The notes beneath the pieces were generated by a model. It ran no database searches and was not told the DNA's origin. It saw only the letters and a program-made list of their open reading frames with translations. Source: Pseudomonas sp. KU43P (GTDB lineage: Bacteria; Pseudomonadota; Gammaproteobacteria; Pseudomonadales; Pseudomonadaceae). Taken from it: 64,000 bases of DNA. The translations under genes and the position numbers were made by a program. Below are positions 25,745-38,319 of this stretch, one piece after another (the stretch's first letter is position 1; every line of letters begins with the position of its first letter). The stretch lies in NCBI RefSeq assembly GCF_033095865.1, contig NZ_AP019365.1, forward strand, positions 4,065,501 to 4,129,500, given 5' to 3'.

Positions 25745-26743
25745 TCATTCGCCTTTCACGGCCCGTTCGAACGCGGGCGTAGCTCGGGAGACGAAACCAC
25801 CGGTTACCCGAGTCACCAGCACGGCGGCCAGATCGTGTGCAACGGCGAAATCCCAACCTTGCACCGGCCCAAGGATCAGCAACAGGGTCGAGTAGCCGTC
25901 GGCCTGCAACGCCGAAGCATCGAGTACGGTCACTGCCGCCAGGTCGTGCTCGACCGGCCGCCCGAGGCGAGCGTCGAAGGTGTGCGAATAGCGCCGGCCA
26001 TTCTCCTCGAAATAGTGGCGATAGTCACCCGAGGTCGATAGCGCAACGCCATTGACCGGGATGACTTGGCGGGCGATTTGCAGATCTTCGCGAGGCAGTT
26101 CCAGGGCGATGCGCCACGGGCTGCCATCGGGCTTGCTGCCCACGGCCTTGAGCTCACCGGTCACTTCGGCGACGAAACTGGCCACGTCCATGGCGCGCAG
26201 GCGCTCGGCAATCAGGTCGACGGCATGGCCGGCAGCAATGCTGTTGAAATCCAGTTCTACCGGTGCATCCTTGCACAGCGTCTGGCCGTCGAAGTGCAGG
26301 TGCCGGTAGCCGACACGCTGCCGGGCAAGCGCCAGGGCCTTGGGGTCGGGCACCTGTTCATGGCGGGCCTGGGGGCCGAAGCCCCAGAGGTCGAGCAACG
26401 GCTCGACGGTGAGGTCGAAGGCACCCTCGCTCTGTTCGGCCAAGTGCTGGCCGAGGGTGACCAGTTCCAGCATGTCGGCGGGCAAGGCCAGGCACTGATT
26501 GGCCGGGAGCTGGTTGAACTGGCTGACGGTGGAATCACCGCGGTAGGTCGAGTAGTGCTGGTCGATGCCCTGCAGGATGGTTTCGACCGCCGCCTGGACC
26601 TGGGCTGGTGCCGGGCCACCGGGTTCGCGCACATACTGGATGCTGTAGCTGCTGCCCATGGTCGGGCCGCCCAGGCGCTCCAGGGTCGAGCCCTGATGGC
26701 AGGCGGTGAGGAGCATCAGTATGAGCAGGAGGGCTATGCGCAC
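25745..26743 (-). CDS. apbE: FAD:protein FMN transferase (ApbE) lipoprotein
   Basis: A 332-residue flavinyltransferase that links FMN to Thr residues of target proteins in the periplasm. I chose the GTG at 26743 because it gives a lipoprotein signal (IALLLILMLLTAC, lipobox LTAC); upstream codons come from a REP element. Typical ApbE blocks include GPTMGSSYSIQY, YSTYRGDSTVSQFN, ELDFNSIAAGHAVDLI and ALSTSGDYRHYFEENGRRYS, followed by DASALQADGYSTLLLI. In other pseudomonads this gene sits beside the nqrA-F operon, whose NqrB/NqrC subunits are its substrates; here gapB follows directly and no nqr gene or nqrM-like gene is present. Confidence 0.92.
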   Translation of the reverse strand: MRIALLLILMLLTACHQGSTLERLGGPTMGSSYSIQYVREPGGPAPAQVQAAVETILQGIDQHYSTYRGDSTVSQFNQLPANQCLALPADMLELVTLGQHLAEQSEGAFDLTVEPLLDLWGFGPQARHEQVPDPKALALARQRVGYRHLHFDGQTLCKDAPVELDFNSIAAGHAVDLIAERLRAMDVASFVAEVTGELKAVGSKPDGSPWRIALELPREDLQIARQVIPVNGVALSTSGDYRHYFEENGRRYSHTFDARLGRPVEHDLAAVTVLDASALQADGYSTLLLILGPVQGWDFAVAHDLAAVLVTRVTGGFVSRATPAFERAVKGE

Positions 26744-26763
26744 GGTCGGGTTCTCGGTTGCCT

Positions 26764-26855
26764 GTACCGGCCCTATCGCCGGCAAGCCGGCTCCCACAGT
26801 GGCAGCACCGTTGTGCCTGTGGGAGCTGGCTTGCCGGCGACAGGGCCGGCACTGA
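26764..26855. repeat. inverted REP pair upstream of apbE
   Basis: GGCCCTATCGCCGGCAAGCC (26768 on) and its near-complement ending GCGACAGGGCCGGCA (to 26853) form a long imperfect dyad with a 19-bp centre, between apbE and the gapB terminator. Confidence 0.8.
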
Positions 26856-26872
26856 CACAATAAAGGCTGGCC

Positions 26873-26906
26873 AAAAAAAACGGGAACCCGAAGGTTCCCG
26901 TTTTTT
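26873..26906 (-). terminator. rho-independent terminator of gapB (possibly bidirectional)
   Basis: The stem CGGGAACC / GGTTCCCG (26881-26888 / 26893-26900) with a CGAA loop is flanked by eight A residues and six T residues, 18 bp after the gapB stop. Confidence 0.9.
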
Positions 26907-26924
26907 CATTGCCTTACAAGCGAA

Positions 26925-28388
26925 TCAGCGCGGAAACGCTGGCGGGTTCACACCGGCCATCTCTTCCATCACACGAACCACCTGGCAGCTGTAACCGAAT
27001 TCGTTGTCGTACCAAACGTACAGTACAACGCGGTTATCGTTGGCGATGGTCGCTTCGGCGTCCACGACACCGGCGTGGCGCGAACCGACGAAGTCGGTGG
27101 AAACCACTTCCTGGGAGCTGACGTAGTCGATCTGCTTGTGCAGTTCCGAGTGCATGGCGGTCTGGCGCAGGTACTCGTTGATTTCGTCGCGGCTGGTACC
27201 CTTTTCCAGGTTCAGGTTGAGGATGGCCATCGACACGTTAGGCGTCGGCACGCGAATGGCGTTGCCGGTCAGCTTGCCCTTGAGCACTGGCAGTGCCTTG
27301 GCGGCTGCGGTGGCAGCACCGGTTTCGGTGATGACCATGTTCAGCGGCGCGGCGCGGCCACGGCGGCTGCCCTTGTGGAAGTTGTCGATCAGGTTCTGGT
27401 CGTTGGTGAACGAGTGAACGGTTTCGACGTGGCCGTTGACGATGCCGTACTGGTCGTTGATGGCCTTGAGCACCGGCACGATGGCGTTGGTGGTGCAGGA
27501 GGCAGCCGAGATGATCTTGTCATCGGCGGCGATGTCGCCGTGGTTGATGCCGTGCACGATGTTCTTCAGCGCGCCCTTGCCAGGTGCGGTGAGGATCACG
27601 CGAGCAGCGCCCGGGCAAGCCAGGTGCTGGCCCAAGCCGTCGGCGTCACGCCATACACCGGTGTTGTCGACGATCAGCGCGTTCTCGATGCCGTACTGGG
27701 TGTAGTCGACTTCGCTCGGGCTCTTGGCGTAGATGACCTGGATCAGGTTGCCGTTGGCGGTGATGGTGTTGTTGGCTTCGTCGATGGTGATGGTGCCATC
27801 GAATGGGCCGTGCACCGAGTCACGGCGCAGCAGGCTGGCACGCTTGACCAGGTCGTTCTCGGCGCCCTTGCGCACGACGATGGCGCGCAGACGCAGGCCG
27901 TCGCCACCACCGGTCTTCTCGATCAGGATGCGCGCCAGCAGGCGGCCGATGCGGCCGAAGCCGTACAGAACCACGTCGGTACCCTTGCGCGCCGAAGCGT
28001 TCTGCTGGCCAACCACGTCGGCCAGTTCTTCACGCACGAACTGCTCGGCGCTGCGGCCGTTGCCTTCCTGCTTGAACTTGTTCGCCAGCTTGCCCAGGTC
28101 GACCGAAGCGGCACCCAGTTTCAGCTCGCTCATCGCCTTGAGCAGGGGGAATGTCTCGTGGACGGACAGCTCGGTTTCGTCGGTTTGACGGTGACGCGCA
28201 AAGCGGTGTGCCTTGAGGATCGAGATAACCGAACGGTTGATCAGGCTGCGGCCATAAATCGAGCTCACCACGTTGTTGTTGCGGTAGAGCTGACCGATAA
28301 GCGGGATCATCGCTTCAGCCAGGGCTTCACGATCAATCCACTCACCAAGACACTGGTCGGGCTTCTGAGTCACGGGAACCTTCCACAT
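26925..28388 (-). CDS. gapB: glyceraldehyde-3-phosphate dehydrogenase, long type (GapB)
   Basis: A 487-residue NAD(P)-dependent phosphorylating GAPDH. The N-terminal extension of about 125 residues (MWKVPVTQKPDQCLGEWIDR on) precedes the Rossmann motif VVLYGFGRIGRLLARIL. Catalytic SAASCTTNAIVPVL, RAAPLNMVITETGAA and WYDNEFGYSCQVV are intact. The long form is typical of one of several Pseudomonas GAPDH paralogues, thought to serve mainly gluconeogenic flow. I chose the ATG at 28388 because the open frame continues 54 codons further without conserved sequence. It is divergent from mfd across 168 bp. Its coenzyme preference cannot be read with confidence. Confidence 0.93.
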   Translation of the reverse strand: MWKVPVTQKPDQCLGEWIDREALAEAMIPLIGQLYRNNNVVSSIYGRSLINRSVISILKAHRFARHRQTDETELSVHETFPLLKAMSELKLGAASVDLGKLANKFKQEGNGRSAEQFVREELADVVGQQNASARKGTDVVLYGFGRIGRLLARILIEKTGGGDGLRLRAIVVRKGAENDLVKRASLLRRDSVHGPFDGTITIDEANNTITANGNLIQVIYAKSPSEVDYTQYGIENALIVDNTGVWRDADGLGQHLACPGAARVILTAPGKGALKNIVHGINHGDIAADDKIISAASCTTNAIVPVLKAINDQYGIVNGHVETVHSFTNDQNLIDNFHKGSRRGRAAPLNMVITETGAATAAAKALPVLKGKLTGNAIRVPTPNVSMAILNLNLEKGTSRDEINEYLRQTAMHSELHKQIDYVSSQEVVSTDFVGSRHAGVVDAEATIANDNRVVLYVWYDNEFGYSCQVVRVMEEMAGVNPPAFPR

Positions 28389-28556
28389 GTAGGGGGAGAA
28401 AAAAGGGGCTACATTATGACGCCCCAACGCGTAACCGGCAATGAGCGCCTGTCGCTGGAACCCGAGCCTGTGTTCATGCCCCTTTGGAGCCTGACAGCAC
28501 GCACCGGCACCGGTACAATCGATCTCTTTGCCGCAACGCTTGGAGTGCAATCTCCC

Positions 28557-32006
<3,450 letters not shown>

Positions 32007-32015
32007 GGAAGATCC

Positions 32016-32588
32016 ATGCGTGCCATCCGTTGCCTGACCTTGTTGCTTGCGCTGTTCGCGCCGGCTGCCTTCGCCGAAGGCCTGTATCAGGTAGAAATGC
32101 TTCTGCTGCGGCAGAACAGCGTGCCCGCCTTCACCAGCCCGTTCGCACCGGAAGATTGGCGCGCAGGCGCCCCGCGCCTGGAAAAAGGCGCCGAACGCCC
32201 GCTGGCGCTGGAAGACGAAGCCACCCGCCTGCAAGCCACCGCCGACTACACCGTACTGCTGCACAAGGCCTGGCAGCAGCAGGTAGGCAGCGCACCGAGC
32301 CGTGTCGCCCTGAGCGCGGGAGAGGAGCAGTTCGGCCACTTCCCGATCGAAGGCAACCTCAGCCTCACCGAAGGGCGCTTCATCGCGGTAGAGGCCAACT
32401 TCTGGGTCAACCAGCTCGACGGCAACGGCAACGTGTTGCGCAGCGAGCAGTTCAAGCAGAGCAACAGCAACATGAAGGGCGGCCAGCTGACCTTCATGGA
32501 CGGCGGCCACCTGGCCGTACTGCTGAAGGTCACCCCGCCCGGCACACCAAAAATGCCGGCGATGGACCCGGAGATGATGGAGCAGTGA
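32016..32588 (+). CDS. csiV: CsiV family periplasmic protein
   Basis: A 190-residue exported protein with a signal peptide (residues 1-20, cleavage after AFA) and then YQVEMLLLRQNSVPAFTSPF, characteristic of the CsiV (DUF2803-like) family. In Vibrio, CsiV supports penicillin-binding protein 1A function; in pseudomonads the homologue is always near mfd. The mature part ends with a Met/Pro-rich tail (PGTPKMPAMDPEMMEQ). It begins 9 bp after the mfd stop and its own stop is followed after one base by the GTG of the helicase gene, indicating one transcript. The function here is inferred from family only. Confidence 0.78.
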   Translation: MRAIRCLTLLLALFAPAAFAEGLYQVEMLLLRQNSVPAFTSPFAPEDWRAGAPRLEKGAERPLALEDEATRLQATADYTVLLHKAWQQQVGSAPSRVALSAGEEQFGHFPIEGNLSLTEGRFIAVEANFWVNQLDGNGNVLRSEQFKQSNSNMKGGQLTFMDGGHLAVLLKVTPPGTPKMPAMDPEMMEQ

Positions 32589-32589
32589 T

Positions 32590-35500
32590 GTGAGCAAGGA
32601 GGATCCGCGGCAACTGCTGAGGGCTCACCCGGACTGGGTCGACTACATCCAGGACGGGGCCTTGAAGCGGGGCCGCGAGTATGCGGTGCAAGACCGCACG
32701 CGAATCCTTTCGCTGCACGACAGGAGCATCGAAGCCACCTGCGAAGGATCGTCTGGTGAACGTTATCACCAGACGATCCAGCTTGTACCGAACGGTGCCG
32801 AGCTGCGCATTTTCGGGCGCTGCACCTGCCCGGTCGGCTTGAATTGCAAACACTGTGTCGCCGTCCTGCTGAACGTGCAGCAAGAGGAAAGCCCGCTCGA
32901 CAGCCAAGCGACACTGCTACTGTCCCCGGCACTCGACCAGTGGGTCGAAACACTCGAATCCACCGGCCAGCGAGTGGCCACGCCCAAGCCCGACCGCAAG
33001 GGCCCCGCCATTCACTACCTCATCCACGCGGGCAATCAGCATTGCACGCTGGAGGTGGTCAAAGGCACCCGACAAGCCGACGACAACGTGCACTTCGGCA
33101 AGATCACCTCCTTGCCCGAGCTGATCTACTACCCCCCACGCTATGTCACCCAGGATGATGCCCGGCTGTTGCGCCTGATCGATGCCAGCAGCGAAGCGTT
33201 ACGCCCAGTGATCGAGCTCGAGGGCAAACAAGGCGCAGAACTGCTCGGCTATGCACTGGCCACCGGGCGCCTTCACCTGGCCCCCGATGCCCGCCCACTG
33301 GTGGCCGGGCCGCAGCTGCAGGCCGAGTTCCGCTGGGTCAGGCTGGATGATGGCAGCTACCGCGGCGCCTGGTACCAGGGCGAGCAATCACAACTGCTGG
33401 CACTGCCCGTCGAACCGATGTACTACATCGACCGAACGGCGCACCTGCTGGGCAAGCTGCAGCACGACCTGGACCCCTTCATCGCCAGCCAGCTCGCCCG
33501 TGCACCCAACGTACCAGAACACCTGGTCGTACCTTTGAGTCATCGATTGAACGCCTTGAACCGCCAAGTCCCCACACCTACCACCGTCAACACCGAACAG
33601 CTCGACGGCATCCTGCCAAAGGGCCACCTGACTCTCGGCAGCCTCGAATTCAGTGCCTACATGCCCAAGACCGGCCGCATGCAGCGCCAGATGCAGCACC
33701 GCGCCGCTTTGTCGTTCGACTACGACGGCCTGCGCGCCAGCGGCAACGACGACAAGCCACTGGCGCGCCTGGTCGGCACCACCAGCCAGCGTATTCGCCG
33801 CCAACCCCAGGCCGAACAGGCGCTGCGCAAAGCCCTGCGCGACCTTGGCTTCAAGCCCGCCACCCGGCAAAGCAAGGCCCTGCCCGACAGCGCTGGCGAA
33901 ATGCTGCAGCTACCCGATGACGAAGCCTGGCTGCGTTTTGCCCGCGAAGGCCTGCCGCGCTTGCGCGAAGCGGGCTGGGACATCGACGTCCACCGCGACT
34001 TCGCCTTCAACCTGCAGGATGTAGACGACTGGTACGCCAGCATCGAAGAAGCCCCAGGCCATGAATGGTTCGACCTGGAGCTAGGCATCGTCGTCGACGG
34101 CCAGCGCCACAGCCTGCTGCCAATCGTGCTGCAACTGCTGCGCAGCAACCCTGAACTGCTGCGCGCAAGCGAACTGGCCCGCCGCACGGACGATGAGCAC
34201 CTGCTCATCGACCTCAACCGCGGCCGCCTGGACAGCCCGGCACTGCGCGTTGCCCTGCCCTACGGGCGGATCAAGGCGGTGATGGGCACCCTGGGCGAGC
34301 TCTACCTGCACGAAGACGCCGCCGGCCCGAGCCTGCGCATGGACCGCGCCGATGCGGCGCGCCTGAACGACATCGCACACCTACCCCTGCACTGGGAGGG
34401 GGGTGCCCATGTGCGCGACCTGGGTCGGCGCCTGCGTGATGCCCGCGACCTGCAGGTCGAACCGCCCGCCGGGCTCAATGCCACCTTGCGGCCGTACCAG
34501 CAACAAGGCCTCAATTGGCTCCAGGCTTTGCGCGAAATGGGCACCGGCGGCATCCTCGGCGACGACATGGGCCTGGGCAAGACCTTGCAGGCCCTGGCCC
34601 ACCTGCTACTGGAAAAACAGCACGGGCGCCTGAACACCCCGGCCCTGGCGGTAATGCCCACCAGCCTGGTGCCCAACTGGCTGGACGAAGCTCAACGCTT
34701 TGCCCCGGGGTTGCGCGTGCTGGCCCTGCAGGGCCCTGGCCGCAGCAAGCATTTCGCCAAGCTCAACGAGTACGACCTGGTGCTGACCACCTATGCCCTG
34801 GTGCCGCGTGACCTGCAGCACCTGCGCGCGCAGCCTTGGAGCGTGCTGGTGCTCGACGAAGCGCAGAACATCAAGAGCAGCACCAGCAAGGCCGCCCTCG
34901 CCGTGTGCGAGCTGCAGGCCAACCAGCGCCTGTGCCTGACCGGCACGCCGATGGAAAACAACCTGGGCGAGCTGTGGTCGATCTTCCACTTCCTGATGCC
35001 CGGCTGGCTGGGCGAGGTCAAGCGCTTCAACCAGGATTACCGCACCCCTATCGAACGCCACGGTGACGGCGAGCGCCTGGCCCACCTGGTCAACCGCATC
35101 CGCCCCTTCCTGCTGCGCCGCACCAAGGAACAGGTGGCCACCGAACTGCCGGCCAAGACCGAAATGGTCCATTGGGTTGAGCTCAGCGACGCCCAGCGCG
35201 ACACCTACGAAGCGGTGCGGGTGGCGATGGACAAGAAAGTACGCGACGAGATTGCCCGCAACGGGGCGTCACGCAGCCAGATCGTCATCCTCGATGCGTT
35301 GCTAAAACTGCGCCAGGTGTGTTGTGACCTGCGCCTGGTCAAAGGGGTCGAGAGCAAAGGCAACCAGGCTGACAAAGGCAAGCTCGGCGCACTGCTGGAG
35401 ATGCTGGACGAGCTGCTCAGCGAAGGGCGGCGGGTGCTGCTGTTCTCGCAGTTCACCTCGATGCTGGCACTGATCGAGCAGGAGCTGCAGAAACGCAAGA

Positions 35501-35901
35501 TCCGCTACAGCCTGCTCACCGGCGACACCCGTGACCGGCGCACCCCGGTGCAGCAGTTCCAGAAGGGACAAAGCGAGGTATTCCTGATCAGCCTCAAGGC
35601 AGGGGGCGTTGGCCTGAACTTGACCGCTGCCGATACGGTGATCCACTTCGACCCTTGGTGGAATCCGGCCAGCGAAAGCCAGGCGACCGACCGCGCCTAC
35701 CGCATTGGGCAGGACAAGCCGGTGTTCGTGTTCAAGCTGATTACCCGGGGCACGGTCGAAGAGAAGATCCAGCAGCTGCAGCAGGAGAAGGCCGCGCTGG
35801 CGGCGAGCCTGCTCGATGGTGGGCAGGCAGGGCAGTGGCGGCTGGGGGATGAGGAAATCGAGGCGCTGTTTGCGCCGTTGCCTGGGAAGCGCGGGCGCTG
35901 A
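32590..35901 (+). CDS. SWIM-domain SNF2-family helicase
   Basis: A 1103-residue protein. An N-terminal SWIM zinc finger CTCPVGLNCKHCVA (about 78-91) is followed by a long SNF2-associated region and a C-terminal SWI2/SNF2 ATPase: motif I DDMGLGKTLQALAHL, motif II LVLDEAQNIKSS, motif III CLTGTPMENNLGELWSIFHF, motifs V-VI KAGGVGLNLTAADTVIHFDP and QATDRAYRIGQDKPV. It should translocate on double-stranded DNA to remodel protein complexes, perhaps like RapA on RNA polymerase, but the target is unknown. It starts with GTG one base after csiV, so it joins the mfd operon, which suggests a transcription or repair role. Confidence 0.9.
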   Translation: MSKEDPRQLLRAHPDWVDYIQDGALKRGREYAVQDRTRILSLHDRSIEATCEGSSGERYHQTIQLVPNGAELRIFGRCTCPVGLNCKHCVAVLLNVQQEESPLDSQATLLLSPALDQWVETLESTGQRVATPKPDRKGPAIHYLIHAGNQHCTLEVVKGTRQADDNVHFGKITSLPELIYYPPRYVTQDDARLLRLIDASSEALRPVIELEGKQGAELLGYALATGRLHLAPDARPLVAGPQLQAEFRWVRLDDGSYRGAWYQGEQSQLLALPVEPMYYIDRTAHLLGKLQHDLDPFIASQLARAPNVPEHLVVPLSHRLNALNRQVPTPTTVNTEQLDGILPKGHLTLGSLEFSAYMPKTGRMQRQMQHRAALSFDYDGLRASGNDDKPLARLVGTTSQRIRRQPQAEQALRKALRDLGFKPATRQSKALPDSAGEMLQLPDDEAWLRFAREGLPRLREAGWDIDVHRDFAFNLQDVDDWYASIEEAPGHEWFDLELGIVVDGQRHSLLPIVLQLLRSNPELLRASELARRTDDEHLLIDLNRGRLDSPALRVALPYGRIKAVMGTLGELYLHEDAAGPSLRMDRADAARLNDIAHLPLHWEGGAHVRDLGRRLRDARDLQVEPPAGLNATLRPYQQQGLNWLQALREMGTGGILGDDMGLGKTLQALAHLLLEKQHGRLNTPALAVMPTSLVPNWLDEAQRFAPGLRVLALQGPGRSKHFAKLNEYDLVLTTYALVPRDLQHLRAQPWSVLVLDEAQNIKSSTSKAALAVCELQANQRLCLTGTPMENNLGELWSIFHFLMPGWLGEVKRFNQDYRTPIERHGDGERLAHLVNRIRPFLLRRTKEQVATELPAKTEMVHWVELSDAQRDTYEAVRVAMDKKVRDEIARNGASRSQIVILDALLKLRQVCCDLRLVKGVESKGNQADKGKLGALLEMLDELLSEGRRVLLFSQFTSMLALIEQELQKRKIRYSLLTGDTRDRRTPVQQFQKGQSEVFLISLKAGGVGLNLTAADTVIHFDPWWNPASESQATDRAYRIGQDKPVFVFKLITRGTVEEKIQQLQQEKAALAASLLDGGQAGQWRLGDEEIEALFAPLPGKRGR

Positions 35902-35929
35902 TTCTCTGCTGCCCGAGGTGGCCCTATCG

Positions 35930-36002
35930 CCGGCAAGCCGGCTCCCACGGGGTTCAGTGGTGCTCTCACTGTGGGAGCCGGTTTGCCGGCGATAGGGCCG
36001 GC
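35930..36002. repeat. inverted REP pair between helicase gene and nagZ
   Basis: GGCCCTATCGCCGGCAAGCC (35930 on) and GTGGGAGCCGGTTTGCCGGC...ATAGGGCC (35971-35999) are nearly perfect complements around a 22-bp centre, between convergent genes. Confidence 0.85.
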
Positions 36003-36006
36003 TCGG

Positions 36007-37017
36007 TCAATCGACCAACTGCGCCTCTTTCAAAGCCCCAAGGGCCTCCAGCCAACGCGGCTGCTGGCGATAGTCGGTCCGCGCAAAGCCCTGCCCACGC
36101 ATCCGCGCAATTCGCGGCGAAGGCTTGACCTTAAGCCGCTGCGCCGCAGTCAGTGCCAGCTCCGCCGACGCCCGGTCATTGCACACCAGGCCCATGTCGC
36201 AACCCGCACTCAATGCCGCCTCGATACGGTTGGCCGCATCGCCGACCACATGCGCCCCGGCCATGGACAGGTCATCACTGAAAATCACCCCGTCAAAGCC
36301 CAGCTCGCCGCGCAGGATGTCCTGCAGCCAGCGACGCGAGAAGCCGGCAGGCTGGTTGTCGATTTGCGGGTAGATGACGTGCGCCGGCATCACCGCGGCC
36401 AATTGGCCACTGAGGCGGGTGAACGGAATCAGGTCGGCCTGACGCAGTTGCTCCAGGCTACGCTCGTCGGTAGGGATGGCCACATGCGAGTCCGCCTCGG
36501 CCCAGCCATGCCCTGGGAAGTGCTTGCCGCAAGCGGCCATGCCCGCTGCGTTCATGCCACGAATGAAGGCCCCAGCCAGTTGCGTGGCACGTTGCGGGTC
36601 GCCTTCGAATGCGCGGCTGCCAACCACGGCGCTGCGCTGGTGATCCAGGTCGAGCACCGGAGCGAAGCTCAGGTCCAGGCCGACGGCCAGCACCTCAGTG
36701 GCCATCAACCAGCCGCACTGCTCGGCCAGGTACTCGGCATTGGCGTTGTCGGCGATCGCGCGCATCGCTGGCAGGCGCACAAAGCCCTGACGCAAGCGCT
36801 GCACCCGGCCACCTTCCTGGTCCACGGCAAGGATCAGGTCGGGGCGCACGGCACGGATAGAAGCGCACAGCTCGCGTACCTGGCGCGGGCTGTCGATGTT
36901 GCGAGCGAAGATGATCAGGCCGGCCACTTCCGGCTGGCGCAGGAGCTGGCGGTCTTCGGCGGTCAGCCATTTACCGGCGATATCCACCATCAGGGAGCCT
37001 TGCAGGCTGGCGGTCAT
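36007..37017 (-). CDS. nagZ: beta-N-acetylhexosaminidase NagZ
   Basis: A 336-residue cytoplasmic family 3 glycoside hydrolase that removes GlcNAc from anhydro-muropeptides in cell-wall recycling, producing signals that affect AmpC induction. The motif KHFPGHGWAEADSHV contains the characteristic Asp-His general acid/base dyad, LILAVDQEGGRVQRLR is the substrate-binding block, and GVIFSDDLSMAGA holds the nucleophile Asp. I chose the ATG at 37017 (MTASLQGSLMVDIAGK); the longer frame upstream belongs to the L,D-transpeptidase region. It begins 10 bp after that gene, so the two are co-transcribed. Confidence 0.96.
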   Translation of the reverse strand: MTASLQGSLMVDIAGKWLTAEDRQLLRQPEVAGLIIFARNIDSPRQVRELCASIRAVRPDLILAVDQEGGRVQRLRQGFVRLPAMRAIADNANAEYLAEQCGWLMATEVLAVGLDLSFAPVLDLDHQRSAVVGSRAFEGDPQRATQLAGAFIRGMNAAGMAACGKHFPGHGWAEADSHVAIPTDERSLEQLRQADLIPFTRLSGQLAAVMPAHVIYPQIDNQPAGFSRRWLQDILRGELGFDGVIFSDDLSMAGAHVVGDAANRIEAALSAGCDMGLVCNDRASAELALTAAQRLKVKPSPRIARMRGQGFARTDYRQQPRWLEALGALKEAQLVD

Positions 37018-37027
37018 AGGCAATCCT

Positions 37028-37552
37028 TCATTGCAAACTAATGTAAGCCCACTGGGGGCATGCGGCCTCGTCGATGCGCACTGGGCAATGCGCCGGCACG
37101 CGTTCGAACAGGCCAAGCAGGTCGGTGTTGCGCAGGCGTATGCAGCCATGGGACAGCGGTAAGCCCAAGGGTTCCGAGTCCGGCGTGCCATGCAGGTAGA
37201 TATAACGGCGAAAGGTGTCCACCGGCCCCAGGCGATTGATACCCGGTTCACAACCGCTGAGCCAGAGAATACGGGTCAGTATCCAATCGCGCCCCGGGTA
37301 TTGCGCATGCAATTGCGGCGTCCAGACCTCACCGGTCCAGCGTCGGCCGCAGAGCACGGCAGCAAGCGGCAAGCCTGCACCGATTTTCGCACGCACCAGG
37401 TGCAGCCCGCGTGGCGTACACCCCGAGCCGTTGCGCTCGCCGGCGCCATTACGCGCGGTAGAAACTTCCAGGCGCACACGCAATTGCCCATTGGCAAAGC
37501 CATAGAGGCGCTGGTCGGCGAGGGAGATGTGCAGGAAATCGAGGTCGGGCAT
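37028..37552 (-). CDS. L,D-transpeptidase family (YkuD) protein
   Basis: A 174-residue protein with a YkuD domain. The active-site block HGTPDSEPLGLPLSHGCIRL (about 124-143) holds the conserved His and catalytic Cys, with YGFANGQLRVRLEVSTA upstream. It lacks a signal peptide, which is unusual for a peptidoglycan cross-linking enzyme, so it may act in the cytoplasm on recycled muropeptides or be exported by an unseen route. The ATG at 37552 fits the conserved start MPDLDFLHISLADQRLY. It lies between psrA and nagZ on the same strand with gaps of 40 and 10 bp; pairing with nagZ fits a role in wall recycling. Confidence 0.82.
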   Translation of the reverse strand: MPDLDFLHISLADQRLYGFANGQLRVRLEVSTARNGAGERNGSGCTPRGLHLVRAKIGAGLPLAAVLCGRRWTGEVWTPQLHAQYPGRDWILTRILWLSGCEPGINRLGPVDTFRRYIYLHGTPDSEPLGLPLSHGCIRLRNTDLLGLFERVPAHCPVRIDEAACPQWAYISLQ

Positions 37553-37592
37553 GGGCGCTAGCTTAGCCGAAGCGCCCTGCCCCGCCCAGCCT

Positions 37593-38300
37593 TCAGGCCT
37601 TGGCGGTAGCGCTACCGGTCTTGCTGCGCGGGCGTAGCTGGGCCGAGGCCATGGCAGTGTCGGTGACGCCACTGTCGGCACGCATGCCGGCCGCCAGGAA
37701 CGGCACCATCAGGCGCATGACCTGCTCGATCGAGGTGTTGATGCCGAAATCGGTTTCAGCGATAGCACGCAGCGCCTTGATACCGGACATGCTGAACGCC
37801 GCGGCGCCGAGCATGAAGTGCACCCGCCAGAACAGCTCCAGTGGCGGAATGCGTGGCGCAGCTTCATTTACCAGCAGCATGTAGCGGCGGAACACCTTGC
37901 CGTACATGTCTTCCAGATAGCGGCGCAAATGCCCCTGGCTCTGGCTGAAGGCCAGGCCCAGCAGGCGCATGAAGATCGACAGGTCGTTGTTGCTGCGCGG
38001 CTGGACCGCCAGCGCCTGCTCGACCAGCATCTCCAGCAGCTCTTCGAGGCTGGGCTTCTGCTCGGGCTTGGCCTGACGCCGTTCCAGCTCGCGCTCGAGG
38101 CTGGCGCAGAATGGGCCAAGGAAGCGCGAGAAGACTGCCTGGATGAGCGCTTTTTTCGAACCGAAATGGTAGTTGACCGCCGCCAGGTTCACCCCGGCCT
38201 TGCTGGTAATCAGCCGCAATGAGGTTTCCGCGAACCCCCTTTCCGCGAACAGCTGCTCGGCAGCATCGAGAATGCGTTCAACGGTTTCCGATTGGGCCAT
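37593..38300 (-). CDS. psrA: TetR-family fatty-acid regulator PsrA
   Basis: A 235-residue TetR-type regulator. The helix-turn-helix lies at residues about 5-50 (ETVERILDAAEQLFAERGFA, LRLITSKAGVNLAAVNYHFG); the C-terminal ligand domain binds long-chain fatty acids in the characterised Pseudomonas PsrA, which activates rpoS and represses fadBA and itself. I chose the ATG at 38300. Two overlapping palindromes immediately upstream (38320-38346) match the PsrA operator. The position between lexA and nagZ is the standard one in Pseudomonas. It may be co-transcribed with the L,D-transpeptidase gene and nagZ. Confidence 0.94.
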   Translation of the reverse strand: MAQSETVERILDAAEQLFAERGFAETSLRLITSKAGVNLAAVNYHFGSKKALIQAVFSRFLGPFCASLERELERRQAKPEQKPSLEELLEMLVEQALAVQPRSNNDLSIFMRLLGLAFSQSQGHLRRYLEDMYGKVFRRYMLLVNEAAPRIPPLELFWRVHFMLGAAAFSMSGIKALRAIAETDFGINTSIEQVMRLMVPFLAAGMRADSGVTDTAMASAQLRPRSKTGSATAKA

Positions 38301-38319
38301 GACTACTCCATCAGGCAGA

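Noticed and set aside
27075..28556. Upstream extension of the mfd reading frame
   Set aside because: This part is antisense to gapB; the GTG at 28557 with a Shine-Dalgarno sequence gives the conserved Mfd N-terminus.
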